From NCBI GenBank assembly GCA_037176705.1, contig CM073887.1, positions 84,268,348 to 84,332,347 of the forward strand: DNA of 64,000 bases, given 5' to 3'. The notes under the pieces were generated by a model. It saw only the letters and a list, made by a program, of their open reading frames with translations. It was not told the origin of the DNA and did not search any database. The position numbers and the translations under genes are program-made. Of the stretch, positions 22,855-33,679 are shown piece after piece. Numbering within the stretch: the stretch's first letter is position 1; every line of letters starts with the position of its first letter. The DNA is from Molossus alvarezi. Taxonomy: Eukaryota; Chordata; Mammalia; Chiroptera; Molossidae.

Positions 22855-23000
22855 CACCCTAAGGCTTTAAAACAAATACTTCTTAATCACTAAAAATTGA
22901 AATGATTTCATGTGAAAATGTTAATGTGTTCAGAATTACAGCCATGCATTGCGTCTGACAAATTAGCATCCACCCGCTGCATTGTTTGTAGCTACATTTA
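22855..23000. promoter_or_regulatory. AT-rich island, possible enhancer
   Basis: Repeat-free block with CTTCTTAATCACTAAAAATT, GAAATGATTTCATG, GTTAATGTG, GACAAATTAGCATCC and GCATTGTTTG. This is a pattern call only. Confidence 0.35.
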
Positions 23001-23378
23001 TCCTGGTGACACGACACACAAAATGGAGCAGGGGCAGCAAGGGCAGCTCCAGGCTGGCAGTGTTTAGAGGAAGAGGGAAGGGGTAGAGGGAGCCCAGATC
23101 CCAGAGGAGAAGAGAAGCCTGGCCCCTCCTCTGGCAGCCAGCTTGACCCACTGTTTGAGGTCAGGGAGCCAGGGAGAATTAGTAGGGTCTCATGTCCCTA
23201 GATGCCTCAGTCGCCCTGACCTGCCCTTTGATACCAATCCTGGATCATGAAACCTACACCAGGTGGGGCTGGATGGCCTGGTGGCAGGCTCCACCCAGAC
23301 TCCAGCACTTACAAAGCATGAGCACCAAGAGAGGAGGAAAATAATTTTCCCAAGAATTTAATATATCAGAAATAGGCA

Positions 23379-23620
23379 GTAGGGTACAGACTGGCAACCC
23401 TCAGAAGAGGGGGTGGTGGGGGGAGGGAAGAGATAACCACAGAACTTATATGCATGTACGCATAACCAATGGACATGGACAACAAAGCTGGGGATGGGGC
23501 GGGGGGGATGGGGAGGAGGGGGTAAATGGGGTAAAAAAGGAGAAACATCTGTAAAAAAAGTAAAATTAAAAAAAAAAATAAATACAAATCATTATATATA
23601 TTTAAACATTAAAAAAAAGA
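23379..23620 (+). mobile_element. Short L1 3' UTR insertion
   Basis: Shares AGAGATAACCACAGAACTTA, CATAACCAATGGACATGGAC and the G-rich stretch with the 3' UTR of the large L1, then a long A-rich tail. AGAAATAGGCA is duplicated at 23368-23378 and 23621-23631. Confidence 0.9.
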
Positions 23621-23624
23621 AGAA

Positions 23625-24015
23625 ATAGGCATGTGGAGAAATTGGAACCATGTGCACTGCTGGTGGGAACATAAGAGGGTGTAGTTCCTGAGGCAAACAG
23701 TGGAAAAACCAGAAGTGGTCTCTCCATCCAATGGAATATTATTCAGCCCCCCAAAAAAGAATGTAGCACTGACACATGCTACACTGTGGGGCAACATTAA
23801 GTGAAAACAGGATGCTAAGTGAAAGCAGACAGTCCCGAATGGCCACACAATGTGATTCCACTCACACACAGTGTCTGGAATAGGCACATCTATAACAAAA
23901 GAAAGCAGGTTGGTGTTTGCCAGGCTGGGGGCGGGAGAATGGGGAGTAGCTGCTAACGGGGTCTCTTTTGGGATTGACAAAAGTGTTTTGGAACTAGATA
24001 GAAGTGATGGTTACA
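23625..24015 (+). repeat. Older L1 3' end, left part
   Basis: TGGAGAAATTGGAACCATGT, CACTGCTGGTGGGAACATAA and CCAATGGAATATTATTCAGC are an old L1 ORF2-end/3' UTR. The element resumes at 30317 after the large L1 insertion. Confidence 0.85.
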
Positions 24016-24978
24016 GAAAGAGCAGTGTGGCCACCATCCTGTGTGGCTGCGACTCGGCAGGGGCTCTGAGCGCCCTCCGGATCCCGAGGGTCCCCACGCA
24101 GTTCCAGTCCAGTCTGTCCTCCCTCTGCCGGAGCCCAAGTTTCCATTCAAAGCACAAAGCTCGAAGATTCCAAAATGGCGGCGGAGTGAACGGAAGCTAC
24201 ACAGACCGTCTCCCAGGACCAAACTGGAATTACAACTATAACACAGACAAATCAACGGGAAAAGGCAACAGAAAAAGTAGCTTGCAAGGACCATATAACC
24301 AGGGACCCTGACTCGATCCTGGTAGGATTGTGAAGGCGCAAGAGGGGGGCTGGGTGCCCACAGCAGCGGCCTTAGCTGTGAGCACCGCCCTCGGGTTACA
24401 CTCCCAAGCGGCCCCACAGCGCAGAGCCGGGACAGAGGCTGAAACAGCCACAGCCACTCACCTTGGGCTCCGGCAGAGGGAGGGCGGACTGGACTGGAGC
24501 TGTGTGGGGACGCTTGGGATTTGGAGGGCGCTCAGAGCTTTTGCTGAGTTGTAGCCATGCAGGATGGTGGCCACATTGCTGTTTCCCAAGGCCCTGGGCA
24601 GAGGCAGCAGACCCCCCTTCCCCAGATCCAACCCCACCCTGTGGGCCACTGAAATGCAAATTGAGGCTCATCGACAACCAGCATCTGCCCCACCCTCAGG
24701 AAATCCCTATATGCTGAGCACCTGAGGAGTTTTTCAATGAACTGAAAATCCAGAACTCTTCAAGGAACCTCGACTGCTAGCCTCCAGGCAAAAAGCTAGA
24801 GGATAACAGTACAATTCCTGGGCTAGCAACTCTAACCAGGAAAGTAAGACTTGACAGTGGTGTTTAACGTGGGTCCTCCCTCGCTCATCTAAACCCAGGA
24901 GAGGGAGCCACAAACAGGAGAACACCAACACCCACAGGGAAAACTTGGCAGGCTCCAAAGCCCACAGTGATAGCCAAA
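24016..24978 (+). promoter_or_regulatory. L1 5' UTR / internal promoter with inverted repeat
   Basis: GC-rich leader of the L1. A YY1-like word CCAAAATGGCGGCGG occurs at 24170-24184, similar in kind to the YY1 site near the start of human L1. Segment 24020-24140 is the reverse complement of 24461-24580 at about 85 percent identity by hand alignment (about 19 differences over 125 positions), giving a large potential hairpin. Promoter activity today is not known. Confidence 0.8.
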
Positions 24979-26136
24979 ATGGTGAAACACAGAAACAAAA
25001 GCCAAATGAAAGAACAAGAGACCTCCACTGAAGCTGAGATAAATGTGGAGCAGTTAGGCAAGTTAACAGAACTAGAATTCAGAGCCATGATCTTGAGGAA
25101 GCTCAACAGCATGAGTAAGGACATAGAGATGCTGAAAGGCAGCCAACTGGAAATAAAAAACCACCAAGAAGAGATCAAGAATGACATATCAGAAATAAAG
25201 AACACATTGGAAGGTCTAAAAAGCAGAGTAGAGGAAGCTGAGGACCAGATCAGTGAATTAGAAGACAGGGTAGAAAAAATCAACCAATCACAAAACCAAA
25301 AGGAAAAAAACAATTAAAAAACAGGAAGACAGCCCTGGCCGGTTTGGCGCAGCGGAGCGTCGACCTGTGGTACTGAGAGACCCGGGTTCGGTTCCCGCTA
25401 AGGGCACGTACCTCGGTTGCAGTTTGTCCCCGGCCCTGGTTGGTCGTGCGGGTGGCAGCCACTCGATGTGTCCCTTCACATCGATGTTTCTCTCTCTCTC
25501 TCTCTCTCTCTCCCTCCCGCTCTGTCTGAACAAAAAATGGAAAAATGTCCTCGGGTGAGGATAAAAACAACAACAACAACAACAACAAAAACAGGAAGAC
25601 AGTTTAACAGAACTGTGGGACAACTGGAAACGCAATAATATTCACATCATAGGAGTCCACAAAGTAGAAGAAAATGGGCAAGGGTCAGAGAATATATTTA
25701 AAGAAATAGTGACAGAAAACTTCCCTAATTTGGAGAAGGAAGAAGGCATTCAAGTTCAAGAAACACAGAGAGCCCCAAGTAAGAAGTACCCAAACAGGCC
25801 CACACCAAGACACATAGTAATTAAAATGCCAAAAATTAAAGACAAAGAGAGAATCCTAAAAGCAGCAAGAGATAAGCAACAGGTTACCTACAAAGAAAAC
25901 CCCATAGGCAATCAGCTGACTTCTCAACAGAAACACTACAGGCCAGAAGGGAATGGCATGAAGTAATGAAGGTCACGAAAAACAAGGATCTGAATCCAAG
26001 ACTACTCTATCCAGCAAGGCTGTCATTCAAAACAGAAGGTCAAATAAAGAGCTTCCCAAACCAAAAAAAAAAAAGGCTAAGGGAATACATTAGCACCAAA
26101 CCAGCACTGCAAGAAATGTTAAAAGGACTGCTGTAA
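24979..26136 (+). pseudogene. L1 ORF1 pseudogene (RNA-binding protein)
   Basis: ORF1p is the trimeric nucleic-acid chaperone that coats L1 RNA. The frame opens at ATG 24979 and encodes a Lys/Glu-rich N-terminus with a heptad-like coiled coil (through SELEDRVEKINQ), then stops at 25315 just before a Ves SINE at 25333-25586. After the SINE the RNA-recognition and C-terminal domains resume: NFPNLEKEEGIQVQETQR and PTPRHIVIKMPKI are readable from 25709. Near 25915-25925 the frame shifts; the conserved ETLQARREW and LSFKTEGQIKSF are read in another frame to the TAA at 26134. The protein is therefore destroyed by a stop, the SINE and a frameshift. The upstream GTG at 24967 is not a likely start. Confidence 0.93.
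25333..25586 (+). mobile_element. Ves SINE inserted in L1 ORF1
   Basis: Starts CCCTGGCCGGTTTGGCGCAG, B box GGTTCGGTTCCC intact, CT microsatellite, tail of ACAACAACAA units. Target AAAAACAGGAAGACAG is duplicated at 25317-25332 and 25587-25602. Confidence 0.97.
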
Positions 26137-26181
26137 TTAGTGGAAGAAATAGGAAGAAAAATAGAACCAAACTAAACAAAA

Positions 26182-29100
26182 ATGGCAATAAATAAGTAAA
26201 TATCAATAATCACCTTAAATGTAAATGGACTGAATGCTCTGATAAAAAGACACAGAGTAGCTGATTGGATAAGAAAGCATGACTCATCTATATGTTGCTT
26301 ACAAGAGACCCACCTCACAAAAAAGACTCACAGGTTGAAAGTGAAGGGATGGAAAAAAATCTTCCAAGAAAATGGAAACCAAAACAAACAAACAAACAAA
26401 AAAACTGGGGTAGCAATATTCATATCTGATAAAATAGATTTCAAAATGAAGACCATAACTAGAGACAAAGAAGACCACTACATAATATTGAAAGGATCTA
26501 TCCAACAGAAAGATATAACCTTGATAAACATATATGCACCCAATATAGAAGCACCAAAATATATGAAAAATCTTTTAGAGGACTTCAAAGGAGAAATCAA
26601 CAGCAATACAATCATAGCAGGGGACTTCAATACCCCATTGACACCACTGGATAGATCCTCTAGACAAAAAATTAGCAAGGAAACAGAGACTCTAAATGAA
26701 GAACTAGACCAAATGGATTTAATAGGTATCTACAGAGAATTACACCCCAAAATTACAGAATTCACATTCTTCTCAAGTGCATATGGGATATTCTCAAAGA
26801 TAGACCACATGATAGTACACAAACTAAATCTCTACAAGTTCAAGAAGACTGAAATCATATCAAGCATCTTCTCAGATCACAATGGCATGAAACTAGAAAT
26901 CAATTGCAACAAAAACATGCAAAGACATTGGAACACATGGAGGCTAAAAAGCATGTTATTAAACAATGAGTGGGTTACCAAGGAGGTCAAGGAAGAAATT
27001 AAAAACTTCCTGGAAACCAATGAAAATGAACACACAACAATACAAAATCTATGGGATGCAGTAAAAGCAGTTCTGAGAGGGAAGTTCATAGCACTACAGG
27101 CCTCCGTCAAGAAACAAGAAAAATTTCTAATTGACTGTCTAACCTCACAACTTAAAGAACTAGAAAGCAAACAAAAAGAAAACCCCAGAGCAAGTAGAAG
27201 GAAGGAACTAGTAAAGATCAGAGCAGAAATAAATCATATAGAGACCAAAAAAAAAAAAAAAAAATTCAAAGAATCAATGAAACAAAGAGCTGGTTTTTGA
27301 AAAGATAAACAAGATTGATGGGCCCTTAGCTAGACTCACCAAGAAACAGAAAGAGAGAACCCAAATACACAAAATCAGAATGAAAAGAGGAGAAGTACCA
27401 ACTGACACCACAGAAATACAAAAGATTGTTAATAGCTACTATGAACAATTATATTGCAACAAATTCGACAATCTAAGCAAAATGAACAAATTTCTAGAAA
27501 AACACAGTCTCCCAAAACTGGACCGGGAAGAAGTAGAAAACTTGAACAGAGCAATAACAACTAAGGAAATTGAAGAGGTAATCCAGACTCTCCCAGCAAA
27601 CAAAAGCCCAGGCCCAGATGGCTTCATGGGGGGGGGGGGGTGTGTGTGTGTTACTGAACATTCAAAAAAGAACTAACACCCATTCTCCTCAAACTATTTC
27701 AAAAAATTCAAGACAAAGGAAAACTTCCAAACTCGTTTTATGAGGCTAGCATGATTCTAATACCAAAACCAGAAAAAGACACTACAAAGAAAGAAAACTA
27801 CAGGCCAATATCCCTGATGAACATAGACACCAAAATCCTGAACAAAATACTAGCAAATTGGATCTAGCAATACATCAAAAAAATTATTCACCATGACCAA
27901 GTGGGATTCATCCCAGGGATGCAAGGCTGGTACAATATTCGCAAATCAATAAATGTGATACACCACATAAACAATACGAAGAATAAAAACCACATGATCA
28001 TATCAATAGACGCTGAAAAAGCATTCAACAAAATCCAGCATCCATTTCTAATAAAAACGCTCAGCAATGTGGGAATAGAGGGATTATATCTCGGCATTAT
28101 AAAGGCCATATATAAAAGACCTATAGCCAACATCATACTCAATGGGCAGAAACTAAAAACATTTCCCTTAAGAACAGGAACAAGACAGGGATGTCCACTT
28201 TTGCCACTCTTATTTAACATAGTACTGGAATTCTTAGCCACAGCAATCAGACATGAAGAAAAAATAAAAGGCATCCAAATTGGAAAGGAGGAAGTGAAAC
28301 TATCATTATTTGCAGATGCCATGATATTATACATAAAAAACCCTAAAGACTACATCAAAAACCTACTAGACTTAATAAATGAATTTGGCAAAGTAGCAGG
28401 ATACAAAATTAACATTGACGGCATTCTTATACACCAATGATGAAGTCACAGAAAGAGAAACGGAAAGAACAATCCCATTTACCATCGCGGCAAAAAAATT
28501 AAGATACCTAGGAATAAACTTAACCAAAGAAGTAAAGGACCTATTTGCAGAAAACTACAGGACATTGAAAAAAGAAATAGAGGAAGATATAAAAAAGTGG
28601 AAGCACATACCTTGTTCATGGATTGGAAAAACTAACATCATTAAAATGTCCATATTACCCAAAGCAATCTATAGATTCAATGTAATCCCCATCAAAATAC
28701 CAACGACTATTTCACAGAACTAGAACAAATACTTCAAAAGTTAATATGGAACCAAAAATGACCCAGAATAGCCACAGCAATTTTGAAAAAGAAGGATAAA
28801 ATAGGTGGGATCACAATACCAGATATCAGGTTATACTACAAAGCGACTGTAATCAAAAAAGCCTGGTACTGGCACCAGTACATGCATATAGACCAGTGGA
28901 ACAGAATAGAGAACCCAGAAATGGACCCAAGGCAATACGCTCAGTTAATATTTGACAAAGGTGGCAAGAGCATACAGTGGAGTAAAGACAGCCTCTTTAA
29001 TAAATGGTGTTGGGAAAATTGGACAGCTACATGCGAAAAAATGAAACTTGACCATCAACTTATACCATACACAAAAATAAACTCAAAATGGATAAAAGAC

Positions 29101-30029
29101 TTAAATGTGACCCGTGAATCCATAAAAATTCTAGAGGAAAATGTAGGCAACAAAATTTCGGAAATCATACACAGCAGAATTTTCACTGATACATCACCTA
29201 AGGCAACAGAAACAAAAAAGAAAATGAACACATGGGACTACATCAAACTCAAAAGCTTCTGCACAGCAAAAGAAACAACCTCGAAAATGAAAAGACAAAC
29301 CACCGTATGGGAGAACATCATTGCCAATGATACATCAGATAAAGGGTTAATTTCCAAAATATAGAGAGTACTCATACAACTCAACAAAAGGAAGACAAAG
29401 AACCCAAGTAAAAAATGGGCAGAGGAGCTGAATAGACACTTCTCCAAACAGGACATACAAATGGCCAAGAGACATATGAAGAATTGCTCAACATCACTAA
29501 TCATCAGAGAGATGCAAATTAAAACAACAGTGAGGTATCACCTCACACCTGTCAGAATGGCCGCCATCAACTAATCATCAAACAACAAGTGCTGATGAGG
29601 GTGGGAAGAAAGGGGACTCTAGTACACTGCTGGTGGGAATGCAGACTGGTGCAGCCACTATGGAAAACAATATGGTGTTACCTCAAAAAATTAAAAATTG
29701 AACTTCCATTTGACCCAGTGATCCCACTTCTAGGAATATACCCTAAGAAGCCTGAAACACCAATCAGAAAGAATATATGTACCCCCAGGTTCGTAGCAGC
29801 ACTATTTACAATAGCTAAGATCTGGAAACAGCCCAAGTGTCCATCAGTAGACAAATGGATAAAAAAGCTGTGGTACATATACACAATGGAGTACTATGCA
29901 GCTGTAAGAAAGAAAGATCTCTTATCCTTTGAGACGACATGGAGCGACCTGGAAAGTATTATCCTAAGTGAAACAAGCCAAACAGAGAAAGACAAGTATC
30001 ATATGATCTCACTTATTTGTGGAATATAA
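26182..30029 (+). pseudogene. L1 ORF2 pseudogene (endonuclease/reverse transcriptase)
   Basis: ORF2p nicks target DNA and reverse-transcribes L1 RNA. The likely ATG at 26182 is followed by a stop at 26197. The endonuclease frame is then open to about 27250 with its motifs: NVNG (26218), QETH (26302), GDFN (26620) and SDHN (26872). A frameshift falls in the A run at 27247-27265. SPGPDGF precedes an expanded G tract with TG repeats (27629-27652) replacing normal sequence. Further lesions are TAG at 27865, frame changes near 28425 and 28705, TGA at 28759 and TAG at 29362. The reverse-transcriptase core ([21 protein letters not shown]) is readable, but the catalytic FADD is FADA (Ala codon 28318-28320). 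The C-terminal cysteine motif HCWWEC is at about 29625. The final stop is at 30027. Confidence 0.95.
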
Positions 30030-30316
30030 TGAACATAACAGTCTGAGGAATGGGGTAGTCCCAGAGATGTGGAAGTGGGGTACAGACTGACAATCCCCAG
30101 AAGAGGAGGTAGTGGAGGGTGGGAAGAGATAAACCACAGAACTTATATGCATAACCAATGGACATGGACAACACAGCCGGGGACGGGGCGGGGCAGGGAG
30201 GGGATGGGGAGGAGGGTGCCAATGGGGTAAAAAAAGGAGAAACATTTGTAACAAAAATAAAATTTAAAATAAATAAATAAATAAAGTGAGGGGGAAAAAA
30301 AGAAGTGATGGTTACA

Positions 30317-30410
30317 TGACATTGTGAATGTACTAAGTCCTACTAAATTGTACGCTTTAAGATAATTAATTTTATGTTATATAAAGTTCACCTTAATTAT
30401 ATATGTATGT
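30317..30410 (+). repeat. Older L1 3' end, right part
   Basis: TGACATTGTGAATGTACTAA, TAAATTGTACGCTTTAAGAT and TATATAAAGTTCACCTTAAT continue the old L1 3' UTR interrupted at 24015. Confidence 0.85.
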
Positions 30411-30477
30411 ATGTATATGCATCAAAGTGCTCGAGAAGATGGTGAGACTCCACTTCACTGGACTTCAGCTCATTTTA

Positions 30478-30736
30478 TTTATTTTTTTATTTCTTTCTTT
30501 ATCCTCACCTGAGGACATTTTTTCCATTTTCTGTTCAAATAGAGTGGGAGGGAGAGAGAGGAAGAGAGAGAGAAACATCGACGTGAAAGAGACACATTGA
30601 GTGGCTGCCACCCACATGACCCAACCAGGGCCGGGGACAAACTGCAACTGAGGTACGTGCCCTTAGTGGGAACCGAACCCGGGTCTCTCTGGACTGCAGG
30701 CCGATGCTATAACTACTAAGCCAAATCGGCCAGGGC
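30478..30736 (-). mobile_element. Ves SINE, perfect target duplication
   Basis: On the minus strand it starts CCCTGGCCGATTTGGCTTAG. GACTTCAGCTCATTTTA is repeated exactly at 30461-30477 and 30737-30753. Confidence 0.97.
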
Positions 30737-30754
30737 GACTTCAGCTCATTTTAC

Positions 30755-31140
30755 ATGCCAGTAGTTGATACAGGGAGGTGGTGGGGACAGAGGCACTGAG
30801 ACTGGAAGCATGGTGCTGAAATGGCCAGTCCTGCCTTCCCACACTCTCCCGTCTCTGCCCTCACCCCTGCCCCTGCTTCAGGATAGCCCAGACTTGGGCA
30901 TCCTCCCCATTTCACAAATGAGGCAGAGTGTGTCTGGTCTGGGGCTCACACTCTGAACACAAAGCATATCTGAGACCCAGGCCTCCTGACCCCCAGTCCA
31001 GGACTGTGTCCAGCCACCCCAGACCTGGGCTCTCTCACACAGCAAGCCCACCTCTGAGTCACTTCCTCACCCCCACTGGTTTTACCAGACCTGCCTCAGC
31101 AACTTTGTGCCTTTCTGGAAGCTGAGGGTGCATTTAATAT
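30755..31140. other. Unassigned intronic sequence
   Basis: No exon seen. 30900-30960 (CCCCATTTCACAAATGAGGC) may be a decayed MIR. Confidence 0.4.
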
Positions 31141-31144
31141 AAAT

Positions 31145-31590
31145 GAACACAGAGAAAAGTCATATTCTTCCTCTTCACCCAGCTCTACACTTTCCTGTGC
31201 CCAGACCAAGTGGGCCCTCCAGTAACCAGGTTAATTCCCATCTCCGGGCAGCTGCACCCACAGCTGGCTCCTTCCAGTCACTCAGGTCTCAAGTCACATG
31301 TCACATCCTTGAGAGGCCTGACCATCTGGTCTAACTGCCTAACTTTCCACCCACCATGCCCACATCTAGCTCATTTGTGGTCACATGGTCGTGTGGCCCT
31401 CAATGCTTGCCTTCCAACTCCTGAAGAGCAGTCCTCCTTTTCTGACTCTGACTCTTGTTTATGGTCGTCTCTTCCACTAGAGTTCCTTGAGGGCGAGGAT
31501 GGTGCCCTCCTTACTGAGTATCCACAGTGCCTAACGCAGGCCTGGCACACAGTAGGATTTACATCAATGCTTACTTATTGACCAAGGTGC
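31145..31590 (+). repeat. L2 LINE 3' end
   Basis: CACTCAGGTCTCAAGTCACA, TGTCACATCCTTGAGAGGCC, GAGTTCCTTGAGGGCGAGGA and GCCTGGCACACAGTAGGATT are an L2 3' end in order. Confidence 0.88.
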
Positions 31591-31594
31591 CCCA

Positions 31595-32585
31595 TCTTCA
31601 CCTAGGCCTGTCCCCCAGTCCACCCTCTCCACTTCCCTCAAAAGCCCTTGCACAGATGGATGCTCAGAGGGGTTGGGGCTGGGACTAGGCTCTTCAGTGG
31701 CTACTGTGTGATGTGAAGAAGTCACTTCCCCTCCGAACCTACCTGCAGGGAGCTTATGTGAAGTCCTTTGCACACGCTAAGCACTCATGTTTGTCCTGCT
31801 CCTCCTCTTCTGAAGGCTTCAAGAACTCCAGCCTTTTCTGGCTCTGATGGCCTTCCATCCCAGCTCTACAAATTCCATGTGGCCTCTACATCCTGCCCAT
31901 CCATTTCTTCCCAGTTCTCTAATGTTGGCTTCGAGCTTCTGAGCACTGGCATTCAAGTGGCTCCTCCTGCCTCCAGTTGGCGCAGGGGTTCTCCAGGGAT
32001 TGGTTAAGGTATCCTCTAGGCCTCATTTACCTGGCCTTTCCCCACAGCCTTCCTCACAGCCGCCTCCCCCTCCTTCTCAAAACTTGAACTCCTCCCCAGG
32101 CTGCTATTGCTCTCTCACTGCTCACGGCTTATTAGGAAGGTCTTTCCTAGCATCCTGTGTCTTACCTGCTGGCCCTGGTCCTCCCTCTAGGGCTACATAG
32201 AACAAAGCAAATCCATGTCCCTCCTGCCTTCAGTGCCCTGAATTAAACAGGACAACTCATTGCCACCCTGACCTTTTGAGGACCTCTCTCCTAGGACATG
32301 ACTTTACATGTGTCCCTCCATTACCCACTGCATCTGTGAACTCTCACCATCCAGTTACACTCCCTTAACTTAACCTGGCCAGAGCCCATTTCTTCTACTG
32401 CTTATGGACAAAGTGCCCACCTGATGGCCATGCTCTGGGTAGGTCCTGGCAGGGGAAGTCCCCAGTGGAGCCCCCCCACCACGTTGAGCCTTCTTGCTCT
32501 TTCAACTTCTCCTTCATCGAGGCTCCCCATTCATTTTCTGTTTCTGACATCACTTCCCAAGGCTCAAAAGTTCTGAATGATGTTT
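31595..32585. other. Unassigned intronic sequence, partly L2-like
   Basis: C/T-rich throughout. Short stretches resemble L2 (for example near 32040-32110), but I could not define a copy. No exon seen. Confidence 0.4.
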
Positions 32586-32589
32586 GTCT

Positions 32590-32900
32590 CTCTCCCATCC
32601 CTCACCCCTGACATGCAACATCCAGAGGCTCCTCCTTTCCAGTGTTTCCCACATCCATCTCTCCTGCTCCATCCCTGTTGCCCGCTTGCTGGGAAGGGAG
32701 CCCTCATCATTTCTTGCCTGGATGACCACCATGGCCTCCCGGCTGGTCTCCTTGCCTCCAGCCTCTCCCTGCTCCCATCTATCCTCCATGCGCTGCCAGA
32801 TAAATCTTCCTTAAACACTGCTCACTGCCTGTCACTCCCCAGCTCAACAATGTGGCCAGCCCTGTCACTTGCTGGTCCCCCACAGGCACTGTCTGCTCCA
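32590..32900 (+). repeat. L2 LINE, mid 3' region
   Basis: TTGCCTGGATGACCACCATG, GCCTCCCGGCTGGTCTCCTT, TATCCTCCATGCGCTGCCAG and CACTGCCTGTCACTCCCCAG follow an L2 segment upstream of the usual 3' end. Confidence 0.75.
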
Positions 32901-33479
32901 ACTGGGCTGTGCCTCCCAGTTCCCCTGTACACACGCTGTCACCAGGGAATGCCTATGCGCTCCTCCCCCTCCCTTCACAGCCTGGCCCACATGACTAGGT
33001 CCCAGGCGGAGTCCTTCTCCTCCTCTGGCCTGGGGCCCCCACAACTCAGGATTAGAGGATGAGGAGGTTGGCCAGGGACCAGCCCCGAAGCCATAAGCCA
33101 GCCTGCAGGCCAGCAGATGAGTTGTTCTTGCCTGGCCTGTCTGGGCTCTTCAATGTCAATGTGGCCCCTGCATGTCCTGGGGACTCACCTGGCCTCCAGG
33201 CTGTCAGGAGTCATACCTGGACAAGCCTCTTGGGTGAGTCATCCTTTACCATGTCAATCTTCCTTATCAAGCCCTCTCATGAAAGCTCATCACCCCAAAA
33301 TGAGCACTTCCCAAGATTTCAGACCTTCAGGCTCTTCCCTTGATGCTCTCTGCCAGTGCTGTCAACCAAGCACCCTGTGTACTGCTCCCCCCCCCCCCAA
33401 TATACACACTCTTCAGGCATGCGTCACAGAGGGAGGCCAAAGTGAGCATAGCTGCTGCTATCCACACAGCATGGGTACC

Positions 33480-33675
33480 AGCGCCCACTTACAAAGCAGT
33501 CACTGTAGGTCTGGCATGGAATACCCCATTTAATCCTTGAAACCCTCTGAAGTCGGAGCCTTTCATTTCCCACATTTTCCGGATGAGGAAACCGAGGCAC
33601 TAAGAAGAGAAATCACCTGCCTGAGGTCACTCACTTAGGATTCTAACCTACACCATCAGCTGCAGAGCTCTGCTT
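33480..33675 (-). repeat. MIR SINE
   Basis: CCCCATTTAATCCTTGAAAC, CACATTTTCCGGATGAGGAA, ACCGAGGCACTAAGAAGAGA and CACCTGCCTGAGGTCACTCA make a clear minus-strand MIR core. Confidence 0.88.
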
Positions 33676-33679
33676 CTCA

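Larger units (their letters stand above)
24016..30300 (+). mobile_element. Nearly full-length L1 retrotransposon (defective)
   Basis: A 6.3-kb L1 comprises a 5' UTR (24016-24978), a broken ORF1, a broken ORF2, and a 3' UTR with a G-rich tract and A-rich tail (30030-30300). The 16-bp target AGAAGTGATGGTTACA is duplicated exactly at 24000-24015 and 30301-30316, so the boundaries are firm. The host site is the 3' UTR of an older L1. A Ves SINE lies in ORF1. Multiple stops, frameshifts and an altered reverse-transcriptase active site make autonomous retrotransposition impossible. It is antisense to UNC5A. Confidence 0.97.

Noticed and set aside
26335..27300. 321-codon open frame
   Set aside because: Real protein-derived sequence, but it is the endonuclease part of the dead L1 ORF2, not a host gene.
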